DNA of 64,000 nt from Baylisascaris procyonis (lineage: Eukaryota; Nematoda; Chromadorea; Rhabditida; Ascarididae): NCBI GenBank assembly GCA_037389465.1, contig JAZARR010000146.1, forward strand, positions 2,760,001 through 2,824,000, written 5' to 3'. How positions within the stretch are numbered: the first letter of the stretch is position 1; every line of letters starts with the position of its first letter. The notes beneath the pieces are model-generated. The model was not told the DNA's origin. It ran no database searches and worked only from the letters and a program-made list of their open reading frames with translations. Below are positions 11,877-26,500 of the stretch, piece by piece. Position numbers and translations under genes: made by a program.

Positions 11877-14800
11877 ATCCGGTGATTATATAAAATAACA
11901 AATGGAGGCGTACGCAATGCTTTGCTGTGAATATTTGAATATGAATTTCGTGAAATAGGATCGCGTGTGAAATGTGCGTCGGCTGAATCTCACCGAGGAG
12001 TTGCTTTATATATGGACCATTCTTACTACCTTATTTGATTACCTCATAATTTTTTGTTAGGTGTGGACAGTCATAGGCGTCGAATATGTTTTACTGTTGC
12101 CATTGTTGTATTGGAATTGGTCATTCAGTTGATGGCCCGCCTTGCTTCCATCGTACTTTTTAAGATGCTTTCGGTAAATGTAGCAATCTTGCTAGAAAAA
12201 TTATTCCTCACTGGAACGCAACGGCAACCACAAATGGAAAACAGCATACAAGGCTCGCATTTTGGTCACACCTACCGCAATGGCGCAACAAGCTAATTTG
12301 TGGTCAGCATGCAGGTCACTCAGTGGAGCAAGAAATGCTTCTATACTTGGCAAATTGTTTTGCGGAAATGTCGCTCACTTGTTCGTTAACTTTGACGAAT
12401 GCAGTAAGCATTGCTAGGCCACTCAACGCGGTTCACCCAAATGCTTTGGGTATCATCCGTGCTCAACTCCACACACTTCCTATTTCTTAAATGTTCACTT
12501 AAAACGTTTTATGCCACTCTATGCTACTTGGCTCGCGTATATGCTGTTGCATTCGCGTTTCTCACTTAGATGTGTATGCTGCATTTTCCTTTCACCTCGT
12601 AGCATGGTAAAGCCAATCGTTCAAATTCATTCTTAAGAAGAGATGAATGAATCGTTTCAGCACATTCGCAGCATTCATCAGCACCTACTACTGTTTCAAA
12701 AGAGCCTATAGTCGATCGTCTTATTCGCTCAAAGGTCAGTGATATATGGCCAAGCGAAAAGAGCATTGGGAAGTGCTTTCTAGTATGCTTCCTGTTAGGT
12801 TGCTTGACTGACAAATATAGGCACCAAACATATAAGCGAACTATGAATTTTTTCAAATAACGAAGTCAGCATATTCTCATCGAAGCTTATCATTTTGTTT
12901 GATGCCATAATCCGAATGAGGAAACTACTACACATCGGCGTGACAGCATCTCATTCGATGTTTATATTTTTACCGCCTTCCCTCAGTGTCTAAAAATCGA
13001 TGGCAAGTCACTTGTTTGCGCTGTCTGGACACAGCTTTATGGGCGCTGGATTGGTGACGCATGTTGAATGGAGGGAGACGGGTGAGAGCAGTTAACATGA
13101 TGGGCGATCATTGGAATCAAGCGAGCAAACCGTGCCATCAATGGTGAGGCATCGAAGACAAGCAACTTACGACGTCCACATTTAGCGAGACGCTTCTGCA
13201 AAAGCTTTCTCGCCTATACTGATCCAGGGGTTCTCTGCGCGCTTTCTTTTAAAAAGCATACGCAATCACCTGTAATATTGGCATTATTTCTAAAATACAC
13301 CTTGCTAAGAAGAAAGCGACATCAGCTTTTTTGTTTCGATTAATCGAACAAATTCTCGATCACCTGCGAAGCATTAAAATGAGGGTATTTCGAGAGATTC
13401 GAATGTCATAAGTACCACATGACGAACGTTGGATACGTTTGGCGAATCGTTAGCAATATGATTTGTGAGATAGCGTCAGCTGTTCCACTGACCGCTAAGT
13501 TTGCAGGTGGGAGCGCATTTCTGCGGCAGGAATTGACCAGCTGGCACGTGTTACAGTGTTTTAAGTCGCGATTAACAAAGCCACAACATATTACGCCCTC
13601 AAGAAAATCTCCTGGTCTGTTCTTCGAAGTTGGCGGAAACGGCACGTGCCGAACTACCATTTCACTTCCTTATTACTGTGAAAAACCTTGGTCTGGAGAA
13701 GAGAGTTTCCATCATGCAAAATTACCATGACTTTATGAAGCTTTAAAGTTGAAATGCGTTCACTTATGCGATGACGTCATTCTTTATATAACCGCAAAAA
13801 ATTAGAACATTTGAGAGGCACAATCAAGTCTCTTTCCAATTTGCAAGTACCATGTCTCGGGAAGTAATTCCGCTTAGGGGGCAAGTTGAGGGAGGAGGGA
13901 GGGGTGAGCTTTGCGAGAGTAACGGCCTATGTGAGAAAGTCAGAAGGGGGTTCGGCAAGGGTGGCTACGTAGGCGATCGAGCTGGATGAGGGGAAGAAGA
14001 TAGCAAAAGGCTAAAGAGATTGAAACAAGTGAAGGAGCAAAGAAACTTCGACTGAGGTGGGCCCGTTCAGAAGAGATATTGGCGAATGACGGCAGAGTGA
14101 GAAAAGTTGAGGAAGTTCTACTTTGGAAATGAACCAAGTAGTGGGCGAGTACCAATAAAGATCGTAATAAAAAACTCGGTGAACGAACAAGGACCCTATA
14201 AGGGACCCATGCGAGAATGAGATCCGTGCGGCACGCTATGTTAGAAGATCCAAATTTAGTTATTGGACTTGTTTTACGCAACGTATTCGGCACAGAGTCA
14301 AGAAACTTTCCTCACTATAGGGTAGAATTTTGATTGCACGTAAAATGAGCTCTAGAGTGTTTTACCGATCATTAAATAGCGAAATGAAATTGCTGTTTAT
14401 CGCTGGATGATCAGAATGATTGTAAAACATTACCAATTCGGCATTTGCTTCTGATTGCTTCAAAATGCTCAATACAAATACATCACGCATCTTTGAAAAT
14501 AGATGCTTTGTTCGCTTGCAACTTCGAATACGTTATGAATTTAAACGCAGGTTTTGTGTTGTTGAGCAGCGGTACATATTCAGGAACTAATGCATCATTA
14601 TCTTAGGACAAACTGAAAAAAGGTTGACTAATAACTCTGAACTGCAAGTACAGTTTCGAATGGGCAACTTCTGATAAGAAACGGTAAAAGTATCGCGGAT
14701 GTGATTGAACAAAGTCATCGTTTCTCAACTCTTTATCATTTTCTGTCGCTCATGATGGAAAGCATCCACTTAGAGGCTGTGCTTTATTATATGGTATGCA

Positions 14801-16188
14801 GCAGAAAACGTTTTATAACAACTTATGAGACATTTCATTACCATGTGATGGCATACGGTCACACTGTTTTTGCGTAGTGGAAAGTTGCTGAAATAGTTTG
14901 ACTGCTCTACAAGAGAAATGGTCACTAAATGGTCATGACATCGGGCTGTTCAAACTTATTCATTGCTATTCTGAAATCCAGGGAACAGTTTTTTAATAGC
15001 TAATGATGGGTTTGTGCGCTTAGAACATTGACTAACACTTTACCCATGGACAACCGTGCAATAGGGATCTTTAATCCGCAAAAACGGACATCTGTGAAGT
15101 AGTGGTCGGATTTCTGTGCCTTGCTGACGTCTTCAAATGCATTGCCTAGTATGCTATTGAGCTAAAAGCAGTGTTTGCTAACGTCTTGCAAGTATCTACG
15201 TCCAGATGTGCAACTTGCTTATTAGTTTTCTATCAATGCTTCGATATGCCGGCCTTAATTGTTTTCTCAGTTTTTCTTTTAAATCCTCCACGTGTGAAAC
15301 GATCCGTTATAATGCACATGGTGGCTGCATAGTTCATGGCTAACAAAAGTGGGTGTGGAATGCCGTACTTCATGCGGATAGTGCAGGTAGATTGCTGTAT
15401 ATTCCGTCTAGGATTTCTGTGCATGCTGTAGGCTAAAAAAAGAAATATATCTCTAGATCCTTAAGCATAAGCAATCAGAACGAAGCACTCACGTATTATT
15501 ATAGTGTTGTTCGTTTAGGAAGAGTAGGTTCCTGCTGCAAGCAACTTCCTAGCGTTTGACGAGGTAACCGCTTTGACATGCGAGCATTGCTTAATGCTGC
15601 AGTGCCTGCACTTATTCATTGCGCGATTATTACTAACGCAAATGTAGTAGATTTGTGCCCGAATTCTCTCCATCAGTGCCGTTAAACGTTTATTTTAAAA
15701 ACTGTGTGCGCCTAGCACTGAGTCATAACTCGTTCGCTGAAGGTCATTCGAAATCAAGACTTGCTCCTTCAATTTGTAAAACTTTGCATTTAGGCGCATA
15801 AGTATGGATAGCGCTCCATCAGCGTGTGCCCTTAGTGGTTGTGCTAGATGTAACACTTTGGATTTGTACTACTGCCAAAATTAAGCACCCCAAGTATCGG
15901 ATATAACAATAATTAGATTCTTGGTCGCTATTCTATGCACGAAGCTTGCGGCACGACAAATAATGCGTTATTTTAACACATTCCGTTAATAGGTTCAGCA
16001 CGTGACATAGGCCTAAAGCAAGTGCGTTTTCTTACCGCGTTATTGTGTTTTTCAGAAGTACCAAAAGAAATCTAATAATGAAATTTTTCGTTCTATTTTC
16101 ATTGAAAATATTCATTGAACTCTTCTTTTAATTCACTCGATTAACGGTTGTTGATTATAACGTCGTGCTTTTTGTTATATCAAATATA
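11875..16188. other. Gene-poor stretch
   Basis: No supported gene. 12566-12856 (minus) and 13406-13730 (both strands) are open and moderately coding-like but match nothing I know. 13877-13905 is a G-rich tract. Confidence 0.4.
13877..13905 (+). other. G-rich tract with quadruplex potential
   Basis: GGGGG, GGG, GGG and GGGG runs within about 30 bp (GAGGGAGGAGGGAGGGGTG). This satisfies the usual four-run quadruplex pattern. Confidence 0.55.
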
Positions 16189-16533
16189 GGCGGAAAATTA
16201 GACTATACACAAGATGATCAATGCGTTTGTAGGCGAATATATGCCGTTTTTATCATCCATTCCGACGTAACCAGTTGCAAAGTTTTTGCAAATGAAAAGA
16301 AAATGAAACAAAGCTCTCTGTTCAAATTTCATCGTCACGTAGGCTGTGAAAAACGGAATGCGGAGGGAAAGTGGATGAAGATACGCACTACCTTCGTTTA
16401 CAAGGCTCTCCCGCAATATTTTGATCTCTGCTTCGTTGATAGCAAAAAGGACTGTTATAATGGCTCATCTTATTATTGTACTCCATACCAGCCAGGGATT
16501 CGTTTTCAAATTGGTATATACAGATTTCTCTAA
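16189..16533 (+). pseudogene. Cysteine-rich coding-like ORF with an apparent frame break
   Basis: After a plausible acceptor (TCAAATATAG) the frame runs about 114 codons with ten cysteines: DQCVCRRIYAVFII, VTSCKVFANEKK, HRHVGCEKR, FDLCFVDSKKDCYNGSSYYC. It is basic and looks secreted. Near 16500 the coding character passes to another frame, which continues to 16627 (FVFKLVYTDFSKREHTLGCD). Either an unrecognised splice or a frameshift joins them; both frames are open across the overlap. Family unknown. Confidence 0.35.
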
Positions 16534-16627
16534 GAGGGAACACACCTTAGGCTGTGACATTGCCGCCAAAGTTAAATCTTTTGTTCCATTCGATCATCCT
16601 TCGATATACCTGCGCCGAAACAAATAA

Positions 16628-19103
16628 ATGGGACATTTTCCTCAGATCGCTAAGAGAGTGTCCGCACTAACAAACCAATCAGTCGGAAGAAATTTTTTCG
16701 CCATTTTGAAGCGAGTCTGATTACGTCATTCAATTCGGCATTTGAGAAAACATACAAGGAAAATGCAGAAAAAGCATAGTGCACGTTCATGGGGAGCAGT
16801 TTGCAAGCTAAGACGAAATGTGCGTTGATCGATTTTTCGATGTTTGCTCCATCAGATGCGTCAAATAACGATCACAACCTCTCAAGGAAGCAAAAACAAA
16901 ATTGTAAGCTACTCTACTTTTCGTTGCATCATCTACTATAGTTTCAAGGGAGTGGTAGGAGCTAAGTGGAAATTAAGAAGTGCATGATGATGCGGGTATT
17001 ACAGCAGAGGGTGCTTGCGAGCAGGCGAATGAAGCCAAGTACTCTGGCAATTTCTGGAATTGGAAGATGCTGTCGGTTTAAATCTCCATTCGTTATACAT
17101 CTCTCTGGAGGAGTGTGAGCCTTTCTTTACTCTTCCTAAAAGCTCTTTGAATGACATTTGAATGACTCCAACCTTGCTCAGGTTACTAGCATGGCGCTTT
17201 CTTATTTATCTTAAGGCCATCACTTTCACTGCAGCCGGTATGTTTTGCATGAGACTTCTGCGTGTTATCGGCGAAAATGCGGCAAAAGAAAGTTTGATGT
17301 GAGCTCTATCCTATGGAAATGCTCCGCAAGTGGAATACACATCGAGCAGGATGCTACGGACTGCAGAGAGAGAGGCGAGTATATTTTCGGTAGAATTTTC
17401 GACGAAATTTGCGACTAAGTTTTCACTGCGTCCTAAAAAATTTTTTTCTGGCCAAAGCTTCATTTTCAATGACTGAGATCTTTGATGTTGGGAGTTGGTT
17501 AAAAGCAGCTGAAAGCGCAGCAGTGTTTACGTATCGGATCGCAAAGTTCGAATTCAAAAATGCCATAGGAGTGATAACATTCTTGCATTCTCAAACGATG
17601 AATTTGATAGAAATCCCTAAACTAAGATCAGTTTTTTATACAGAAAATAAGACTGCTCGGTTTCGCATACACATTTGGGATTCCTGTACCATGATCTGCC
17701 TTATGAATTCAGTAATTTGTGCATAATCCCTAAATGAGGGAAGAGAAGGAGGGCTCCTTCTCCTCCCACGTGCTCGGGGATGGCGATAAAGTCAAAGAAA
17801 GTTACGCTGCATTATTTATATTGCCCTCATTATACTGGAAAACGTTTCCATATACCTTATCGATATCAACTTTCTTTTTTCGTTCAAAATTTGCCCAATG
17901 TGATTCGCTTCTAAAATGCGTTTCATCGATTCATTTATGCCAGCTCTGGCAGCTAAAAGTGTGCGACATCTCGCTAGTATTTTTTGGCAATAAGAGCAAA
18001 AAACTGCTTTTTGCGATTCTCAATGCAATGAACGGTATGACGGTGAAGCTTACTAAAAATTTTTCACACTTTTTGTCAACTTGGAATAATCGCCTACTCA
18101 GCTCTTGCATCGTGAGAGTGAGAATGTCCACCAGCCTTTGAGCATCAGTGATGAACCGAAGCGTGGAAAAAATTTGTCTATTCTCATGGTAGCGCTTATC
18201 GTTGTGTTTATTGCCATAGTGAGAACAGGAAAAACTCCGCATAATAATTCCTTCATGATCATGCTTCTTCCATCCTAAATACCATAAAAGAATAGCAGTG
18301 AGGTTTGTTTTTTCTTGCTTTTTGAACGATCGTGCACCGTAGAGAAGAATCGGCGAAGTCCGAAAATGCGCTTTGAAAACAATTCGCGTCAAATTTTCTA
18401 TTGACCATGTTGTCTCCGGCTGATGCTCCCATCGCATTAATATCTTTGTAGGCATCCACAGGAATTGTTTGCTGACCGGGGCAAATATTCATAGTCCGTT
18501 TGCTTACTGCCTTATTGTGGAATAATTTGCATAAAAATGGGTTGAAGGACCATGCAAAATAGTTCGGAAATAATATAAAAAATTCTCATTGGTTCGCTAA
18601 ACTGCGACTGTTTTTTTGGATGCTGGAAATTAGGCGCTGTGATACCTATCAATTGAGCCTCATGATCTTGAAAAATAGCCGTTGGTGCGATAAACAAATT
18701 TATGAGCACATTTCTTCTAATGCTTCCGATAATTTTGCTACCTCTTTCTGTCTCCTTTTTCTCCTTTGAGAAACATCCCTATATACGCTGCATAGGTGCT
18801 TTTTGACGTATTGCTGTCTTAAGGAGATTTTTCGCTATTGTTGAATGAAAGAGGCCTTTAAATGCATTTGCAACTATCTGCATTGACGTACAGGACAACG
18901 ACATTGTCAATAGAAATGGGCAAAGCTGAGCAGCCTCGAAAATTAGATTGAGTTTTTTTTTCAGCTTCGAGTTTTTCACTAAAATTCCACACAACAGAAA
19001 TGCGCTTGCCGCTGAGTGGGTACGGAGTAGGGATGCTTGCAACGTTCGAAATGCCTTTTTTATTCAAAGACAGCAGACGCATGAGAACAACGAATTCCTG
19101 AAC

Positions 19104-19107
<4 letters not shown>
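16628..19107. other. Gene-poor stretch with minus-strand hydrophobic frames
   Basis: Minus-strand frames at 17931-18455, 18512-18709 and 18779-19042 contain hydrophobic segments (FLVSFTVIPFIALRIA, FYIISELFCMVLQPIFMQII, LCPFLLTMSLSC). They could be remnants of a membrane-protein gene, but no consistent exon phases were found. Confidence 0.35.
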
Positions 19108-19160
<53 letters not shown>

Positions 19161-19186
19161 TAGATAGATAGATAGATAGATATATA
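19108..19186. repeat. AT microsatellite followed by TAGA repeats
   Basis: About 50 bp of AT, then six TAGA units (19157-19181) and a few more TA. A compound microsatellite. Confidence 0.97.
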
Positions 19187-20185
19187 AACTTGTGACTTAG
19201 TGACATCTACTTCACCTGTGCAGTTGTGTTGTAGTATACTTCCATTGAGGAGGATGTGTTCTTTTGTACCATGCATGGGCATTTTAAGTGTTGAAAATAG
19301 TTCGCATGTTTTGTCGAAATAGTCAAGAAATTTATTTTCTCGTGAATTGGTGCAATATTTATGAGGTGGTGCTAACGTGTGGATAAAAAGGAGAAATGTA
19401 GTAAAGGAGCTCTTATTGGAAGCGGTGAAATGACTCACGCACAAATACACAAAGAATTTGTAGCGAGTAATTAGCGCGTAGCAAATGAGAAGCGCACTTC
19501 GAGCGCTCGAGAAATTTAGATTCATCTACTAGGGTATGCACCCAATCTGTCGAATGGATCAGCGCCGATTTTGTTGTTACAAAAAGCTTCTGAATTCATT
19601 GCAAGGTGGAGTTACGTCCTCTGTTTGGTCTCACAAATCTTGCAATAGCTTTTCCTTTGCATTTTTCGGGTAGACCAACTCTCTTCAGTGAACTCTTGAC
19701 AATAGAACACTCCACAATGTTCCCATAGGTCAGTGCAAAGACAGAACTGCGGCGCGCACCAATGTCTGCAAAATAATTTTCATCCTATAGCCACCGGATA
19801 TTGCTCTTTTGATAATTTGACGAGTTAACGATAAGAAATAAAAGAGAGGAAGGTCTGCAAGTATCCGCAAAATTCACAGTGAAAGGGAATGATTTCCAAC
19901 ATCGCCTAAGCACCACATTGCCGTCTGTTTCCCAATTGTGAATTTGAAGCGCCACCCGATTATATTTTTATTATTTCTACTACCTCTTCTTCACTTCATT
20001 ATCGCCACAACCAACCAAAATTTGCAAATGGGCAGTGAGAAAAGGTGATTTTGCAGTATCGCACTCTGGCGCACATAATCTTCCAATATATAGTTCCCCA
20101 CTAGCCAAATTATTGGCACTTTAACAATCACCGGATAACTCGGGCAAAGCTGAAAGCCATAAATGATTGTGATGAGCGGAAAAGT

Positions 20186-20545
20186 ATGCTTCTTCGGGTG
20201 GTCGATGTACGACAGCTTAGTGTATACAATATTCAATCATTTTGTTTCGTGTCTCCTGAAGTAACCACCCACGAGGGCATTCTTCTAATTTCCGGCGTTT
20301 ACTTACAGCAAGTTGGCAAATTGAGTGGTGAATGTTGTTACTCTGCTTGCATCTGCCCAATTGCTTGCGTGATTGCGATCGATGTTGCGAGTGAAACCTC
20401 GTTACCTTTGAAACATAGCACCTTAGCTGATAGCCTTTTGAGTTGTCTGCAGCTCGCTGCACATTTTGACATGTGCGAAAGGCAACTGCTCACTGATCTA
20501 GCCAAGAATAGCCTCAGGGTGCTATATGTGCTACGAGGAAACTGA
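20186..20545 (+). CDS. Uncharacterised 119-codon ORF
   Basis: ATG-to-stop frame with eight cysteines and coding-like codons: VTTHEGILLISGVYLQQVGK, GECCYSACICPIACVIAIDV, AAHFDMCERQLLTDLAKNSL. The middle is hydrophobic. Neither flanking splice sites nor a family could be established, and it may be a chance frame. Confidence 0.25.
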   Translation: MLLRVVDVRQLSVYNIQSFCFVSPEVTTHEGILLISGVYLQQVGKLSGECCYSACICPIACVIAIDVASETSLPLKHSTLADSLLSCLQLAAHFDMCERQLLTDLAKNSLRVLYVLRGN

Positions 20546-23500
20546 TCTACGAAATTGGATGCAAACTCCTCACTATTGAGTGGCGATGAGCGCTATTTTT
20601 GGACCTCTAATGTTTATGTCGTGATATCCCACTCATCACGTAGTAAGTCTCAGGTGAGACAAATTGTAACAATCAAATTTTTAATTGTCTGTCACACGCA
20701 CTGGTTTCCGAGTTATGCGATGAGTTTGAACATACGGACAATGTCTGGATTACCTGTATTGTTCTTAGTTTTTTATTCACAGCGCTTCATAGGCGCATAT
20801 TCCTGCTTTTTGGAAATTTAAAAATTTAATGCTTTCTGTTTCACACCTCTGCAATCAGAATAACGTCTGCCCGCTGTGTGCGATATCAGCCGCACATATT
20901 GATATTTTGTTAGCTTCTTTTTATTACCTGCTGCTTTCATCCGTATTGGAGCATGGACTCCTCTACTTTTATCACTAGTACCTTTTCAAACCACAATACC
21001 TTTATTTCCAGGGTCTTTCACTGAATGCCGGAAATGAGAACAAAGGGGAATGATTGAAATACGAACCATGACAAATAGTACTGGAGCTGTTCTCAGTTTA
21101 TGGGCATTCGCAAACCTTCAGATATCTGTGGTCTAAATCACTCTTCTGAATACACGTCAGTCACCACGCATCGATAAAGCGTCATTCTAAATGCTGGCTG
21201 TATCTAATGGCTGAATCAAGAAAGAGTTATGCACAAGTATGCTCCCACTTATAAGCATTCACACTGCGAACAGTTCAAAAATTTGAACGCTTTCCGATAA
21301 CATATGAATGAAATTAGTGAGCAACGTAAGTCACTAATTGCATTATTCACTTATGTGCTCAATTTTCTATTTACAAAGCAGTTCATGTTGATTATCTGTA
21401 GTGACGGATTTATACAAAAATAAAGGCATTGCATGCGTCAAGTAGTAATAATGGCACTCAAAGAACATTTTTTACAATGTTTGAACTTCGGAGCAAATAG
21501 AGACTTCCAAAGGCTTTTTTTGGAAGCGTTCATTTTGCATTATCCTGGCAGTTTCGCAAACTTTTCATTCTTCCAGTTCGGCTGAGGAGATCATTCAAAG
21601 ACGATCGGCAAGTTCTAACAATAAAAAGAGCATCTTGAAGCTGTCACAGCTTAACGGAGAGAGCCAATTGAGGATATTTGGGGAGAAAACCCAATTTGTT
21701 AAATGGGTTAGTCATGTTTTGCGAAGAAAAGGAACGTTTGAAATCGTTTACGGTGTCTTCGAGGAAACAACTAACCATTCAAACCAAGAGGAGATTTTCA
21801 GCAGCATAGCCCAAGTTTTTAAGCTTTTGGTGGTCAATTAAGAATTACTGAGAATTTTAAGCTTGCAGGCGAGATTTTAAACCCTCATTCTCTACTTTTT
21901 ACCAGCTTACCAATCTTGGTTCAGCGGATGGACTTATCTTTTCTCCGAATGAAACATGAAAAAGGACATCTATTAATAAGCAGCTTGCATGATAAGTATG
22001 ATTTTTTGAACAGATATTTGAAGCGTAGTATCATCTTCGTATATATTTTTTTTCCGCTGTTCTAATAGGAGTGGATTTTCCTGCTCTAAAATCATCAGTT
22101 TCTTGTACGGACAAAGCAGTTTAATGCCGCAAGAAATGAAGAAAGAATATCAACAGTAAATATTCTCGATTTCGCATTGAGATACCTGCTGGAGGCGACA
22201 ATCTTTGTCTTCGATTTACGGTCTCCCTTAGAAGGATGTTTTGGATGTGGCATTAGAGGCATACTAATCAGTGCTCAATCTGCAGATTTTGGAATCATTT
22301 ATGGCATAAAAGAGGGGATAGGAACCGGATAGTGGGATCGGAATATGGCAGTTTACATAAGGTATCACTCGTGAGAATTTATGTTGTGGATATCATTGTT
22401 ATCATTCGCTAATATTAGTTGGCTGAGTTGCGTCTCAGGTTGGTTGAACTGGATAGCATTTTCATAAATTTGGTGGTAAATACGGCTAGTTTACCTTCTG
22501 TGCCCCTCCCAGTGACAGCTTCGGACCCTTAGAGGAGTTCACCTGTGAGATTATCGCATGTTAATCATATGCTTGTCACCTATTATTTCACTGCTAGAGC
22601 GTCGAGAAATACTCTGAACATGACCATTTCTATCGTTATTTTACTTCGTGTTACCTCTTGCAAATGCTTTCTGCACAAATCTCGCCTTAACGTTCGTTGT
22701 CTCTAGTTGTGTCAGTCGTTTATCCACTCATTATATACGACATTATTTTCTGTCTTTTACCAAAATTTATTCATTTACATAGTGCTGAAGAATTTTGCAC
22801 AATGTGTGAGCCAATGCAAAATACTGAAATTTTCCCACTTTCATGTGATTCGTTGCAAAATGATCCGACGACGAAATTTCTTTAGCATCTGTTAAGAAGC
22901 TATACCTTTTAAACTTTCTGTGTATGTCGAGTTCAAAAATTGAAGGCTTTAAATTTTTGAAGTGAACAGGTGAAAATAACATCTGGCCTTCTGAGCTTTT
23001 TTATTGATATGCAGTAAAAAATCGGGCTGCTTGAAACTTTTCATTGATTTGCTGCAAAAAAATGGAATTTTGCGGACTTTGAAGATCATTTCAAAATGGC
23101 TTGAACTTTCTTGAGACGTCAATGATCGCTGCAGAGAAATGGAGCGCCTCCACTTCTTAAGAAGCCAATTTTTTTTTTTCTCAGCATTGTAGAGGTGTTT
23201 CTTATTACTGAGACTTGAGGTTCAAAATCGATTTTCTTTCCTGGCTCGATGAAAAAACACTAAGCGGATTCAACGATAATGACAAAGAACTTGCAGAAAT
23301 AGTTCCTGAATTTATATCGCCTGTCTAGGAAGTAAACTAAGAATTTTTGATAATATGGTTGCGCAACAGGTGACGGCGATATCATGGAAAAAGCTTCCAG
23401 TGTTACTTGTTGATGCAACTGGCGTGTTTCATCAAATCTACCTAAAGAAGTTTCTAAATGGTCTGCGTGACAATTCTCAGCTTTCCAGAATGAAAATTTC

Positions 23501-26500
23501 AAAAATTAAGCAAATTGCCTGGAGCAAAGCCTTAAATGTCCAAAACAATGATGTCTTATTCTCTCAGGAATGTCACTGCAGCAATGCATTTATGCGTAAT
23601 TTTAGAGAAAAATTCCCCATTAAATCTCAATATAGTTTTATTGCAAGTGCATTCGACCCGTTTTTAAATGATGGCATTGTGGTGCGCAACTGAAGTTAAT
23701 TTGTACGAAGGAATTCGCACGCGGCAAACTAGGTTCATTTTGCCAATGTCGATGCGACAATCCGCTCAAACAAAGCTAATTATCGGTACGATGGATGGAT
23801 TTGATGTGCTGCTTGCAAGTGTCATTCGCTTATACCTTCGAGAGGTTGTGTCCAGTCGAGCAGCTTGACCATTTGTCTTCTTTTTAATCACCATCACCTG
23901 AGTTGCTCACCTACAGATAGCCAACCAACTCTTCGCTGAGTGATATCTTCAGGAGAGCATTTTCCGCGTTAACGACGCAACAAAGTTTTGCTCGTTTGTG
24001 TTGCTAGTAATTCATTTACGTCAAGCACACATAAATCACCACACGCCTAACTCTGCAATCCAAAGAAATGCCCTCAGAAAGCGCTCAGGAGTATTCGAGT
24101 TGACCTAATGGACCTAATGGTCAATACGGTCAACGCTGTGTTCGATAACGAAACGATCAGCTGAAACGTTAGCGCAATTTGTGTGCTGTAATATTTGCTG
24201 AAGCCGAATACAGCTGATTGCTGTCACTGTCCGATCGAATGGTATAAAAGCAATCAATGCTGTGGTATAATGACCCGGTATCACTCAAATAGAAGCGTAT
24301 TTGACTGTGCGTAATGCATTTTGTTAACTTGAGTCGAACAAGAAAGCGTTATGGTGCAAAGTGGTCGAACTCGGCGATGCATGGTAATTTCTTATTGCAT
24401 TTTGTTGAATGATTAAGTTATGCTTTATTCTACAATATGAATGTCAATAACTAAGAAAATACTTTATAGTATTCGCGATTATTATACAGTGTTAATGAGA
24501 ATGCTATATATTACTCGTAACAATCAGTTTGGCGTCCATTTCTTCATCTGTCATGAATGCAAAATCAAAACATTTGCGCATATAATATGGTATAGCAAAT
24601 TATAATGAAATTAAAGCGAAACTATATGATTATTAAAGCTCTGCTCCTCACCGGCCCCGCAGATTTCAGTCTGAGAATTTAGTGCATCATGAAGAACTGG
24701 TTCGACAACCAAGGCGCAGAATTTCTACCTGCAAAGACAATGCAATACGTGTATTCCAGAATGAGATTGTCCGAAACTTGACGCGTGCAATTGTCCCAAA
24801 CATTTCTTGCAGTGGACTGCACAAAAAACGCCAAGTTTTTTTTTTTTTTAATTGTTGCCCGTTGTACTCATTCGGATAAATAAGCCCTTTTCTTTTGCAT
24901 ATAGTTAGTAGGTATTGATGAAGGTATGCGAAGACAAGTATTATCTTTGGCGAGGTTACTTCTAGAAATTTCGCTCCTTTTACTGCTCACTGATGATTTT
25001 CAAAAACTCTCCAGATTCTCCTTTTTGTCTTTCTAAAGTTCGCTACTGATTCTTATTAAGAAACATATGGCGGGAGATATTCAGTTATAATTACTGGGTA
25101 AAACGACGTTTGGGCAAAACAGAAGAATAAGTTAGTAAGATGCTTTGCCATGGCATAAATTCTGCACGGCTTAATGCGTAACGGAGCATTCGAAAACTCA
25201 CAAATATCGAAGTGAAATAGAGCTTCCTATTCACGTATCATGACAAGATAGAGACACTTTCTATTTTCGTCTAATTATCCAGGTCTAATATCCATTGCAG
25301 CAGAAGGTAACGGAACATCTACTTTGAATAGAAATTCTCTGTCTTCATATACGTCTTACCATTTTGAGAGCAAAACTCCTCATTCCGACCACTATAAAAA
25401 AGCGAAAATGGTCACCAAGAAGATCAAGAAATTTTCACCATTGTTTGAAAAGTTGCCAATAATCATCCTTTATTCAGTGCAGATAAGCTCACTTATTTTT
25501 TAGCGTTAGGTTCTGTATTAAATCACCAAGGCAAGCATCATCTTCGAACTCTTCGAAATTATGCAATCGAAACAATTATGCAATAAGCAGTTGAATTCGA
25601 GAATAGAAAAAGACACCTATTGGTGGTTGAAACGATTTCGTAGTCATTATGGTGCAAGAATTTTTCCGAATCATTAGCCAGGCGATTTGTCCCATGAACA
25701 AATTCACAAATTTATTCGCCTTTCTATTCCAACTTTTCTATCACATTTCGCTCTTTATCTTTTATCATCAAACCACCAGCGCTTATTTAGCGTGAACGAT
25801 TTCAGGCAGCTTGAGGCGGAACATCTAATCTTCATTTCCCATAGTGAGACGAGTAGGTTTCAAGCTATGAGATTGTATGCGAAACCTGATATCAGGTGTC
25901 TCTCGTGCATTTGGAAAAAACATACTTTTTAAATATCAGAACTCCATATGAACACCTCAAAAAGTAGAATGCCTCAGTTACTGTGCAAATGGGTCCGGTA
26001 TAACACCCCGGGTTTCGTTGTACACATGTTCATCCTCTACGTAAGGCTAATTGCCTTACAAACGAACTTAGTACGCCTCAGCCGTAAGAACGTTCGATGT
26101 GCGTAAGTATGCAATGATTGCTATTGTTTCGATATGTTGGCTATTTCACATTTCTTATGCATGACGTCTTTTCATGCAAGCTTGTAATGGGTTACCAATT
26201 CGAGTGTTCAGTGTCATTGTTGCGTTTTCTTTCACATTCAATGACATCATAACAGCTTCACCAATAGAATTGCATACGCAGTTATGTTGACTGATATGTG
26301 TCGAAAGGATTTGTTCGTTGAAATTCATCCGACTTTTATATTGTGTGAAAATGCGAAGTATAATGAAAAAAACTCGGACTTTCGAATTATTTTTGCGCAA
26401 ATTTCTTGTTGCAAATGGAACGAGTTTCTTTTTCTTTACGAAAGCTATCCAATAAAGTTTTCGTAATTGGTAATAGATTTGCTGAGATCGGTTCGTTCTT

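Noticed and set aside
11596..11901. Open frames with Thr-His or Val-Cys runs
   Set aside because: They are produced by the AC microsatellite.
13406..13730. Open frames on both strands; the minus text (NLAVSGTADAISQ) briefly recalled a small mitochondrial membrane-protein family
   Set aside because: No further motif of that family, no transmembrane pattern and no splice support.
13940..14293. 117-codon minus frame rich in Ser/Leu/Phe
   Set aside because: It is the complement of a purine-rich stretch; the composition is an artefact and no domain is seen.
19064..19525. 153-codon minus frame
   Set aside because: A third of it is translation of the AT/TAGA microsatellite, and the rest has no domain or splice support.
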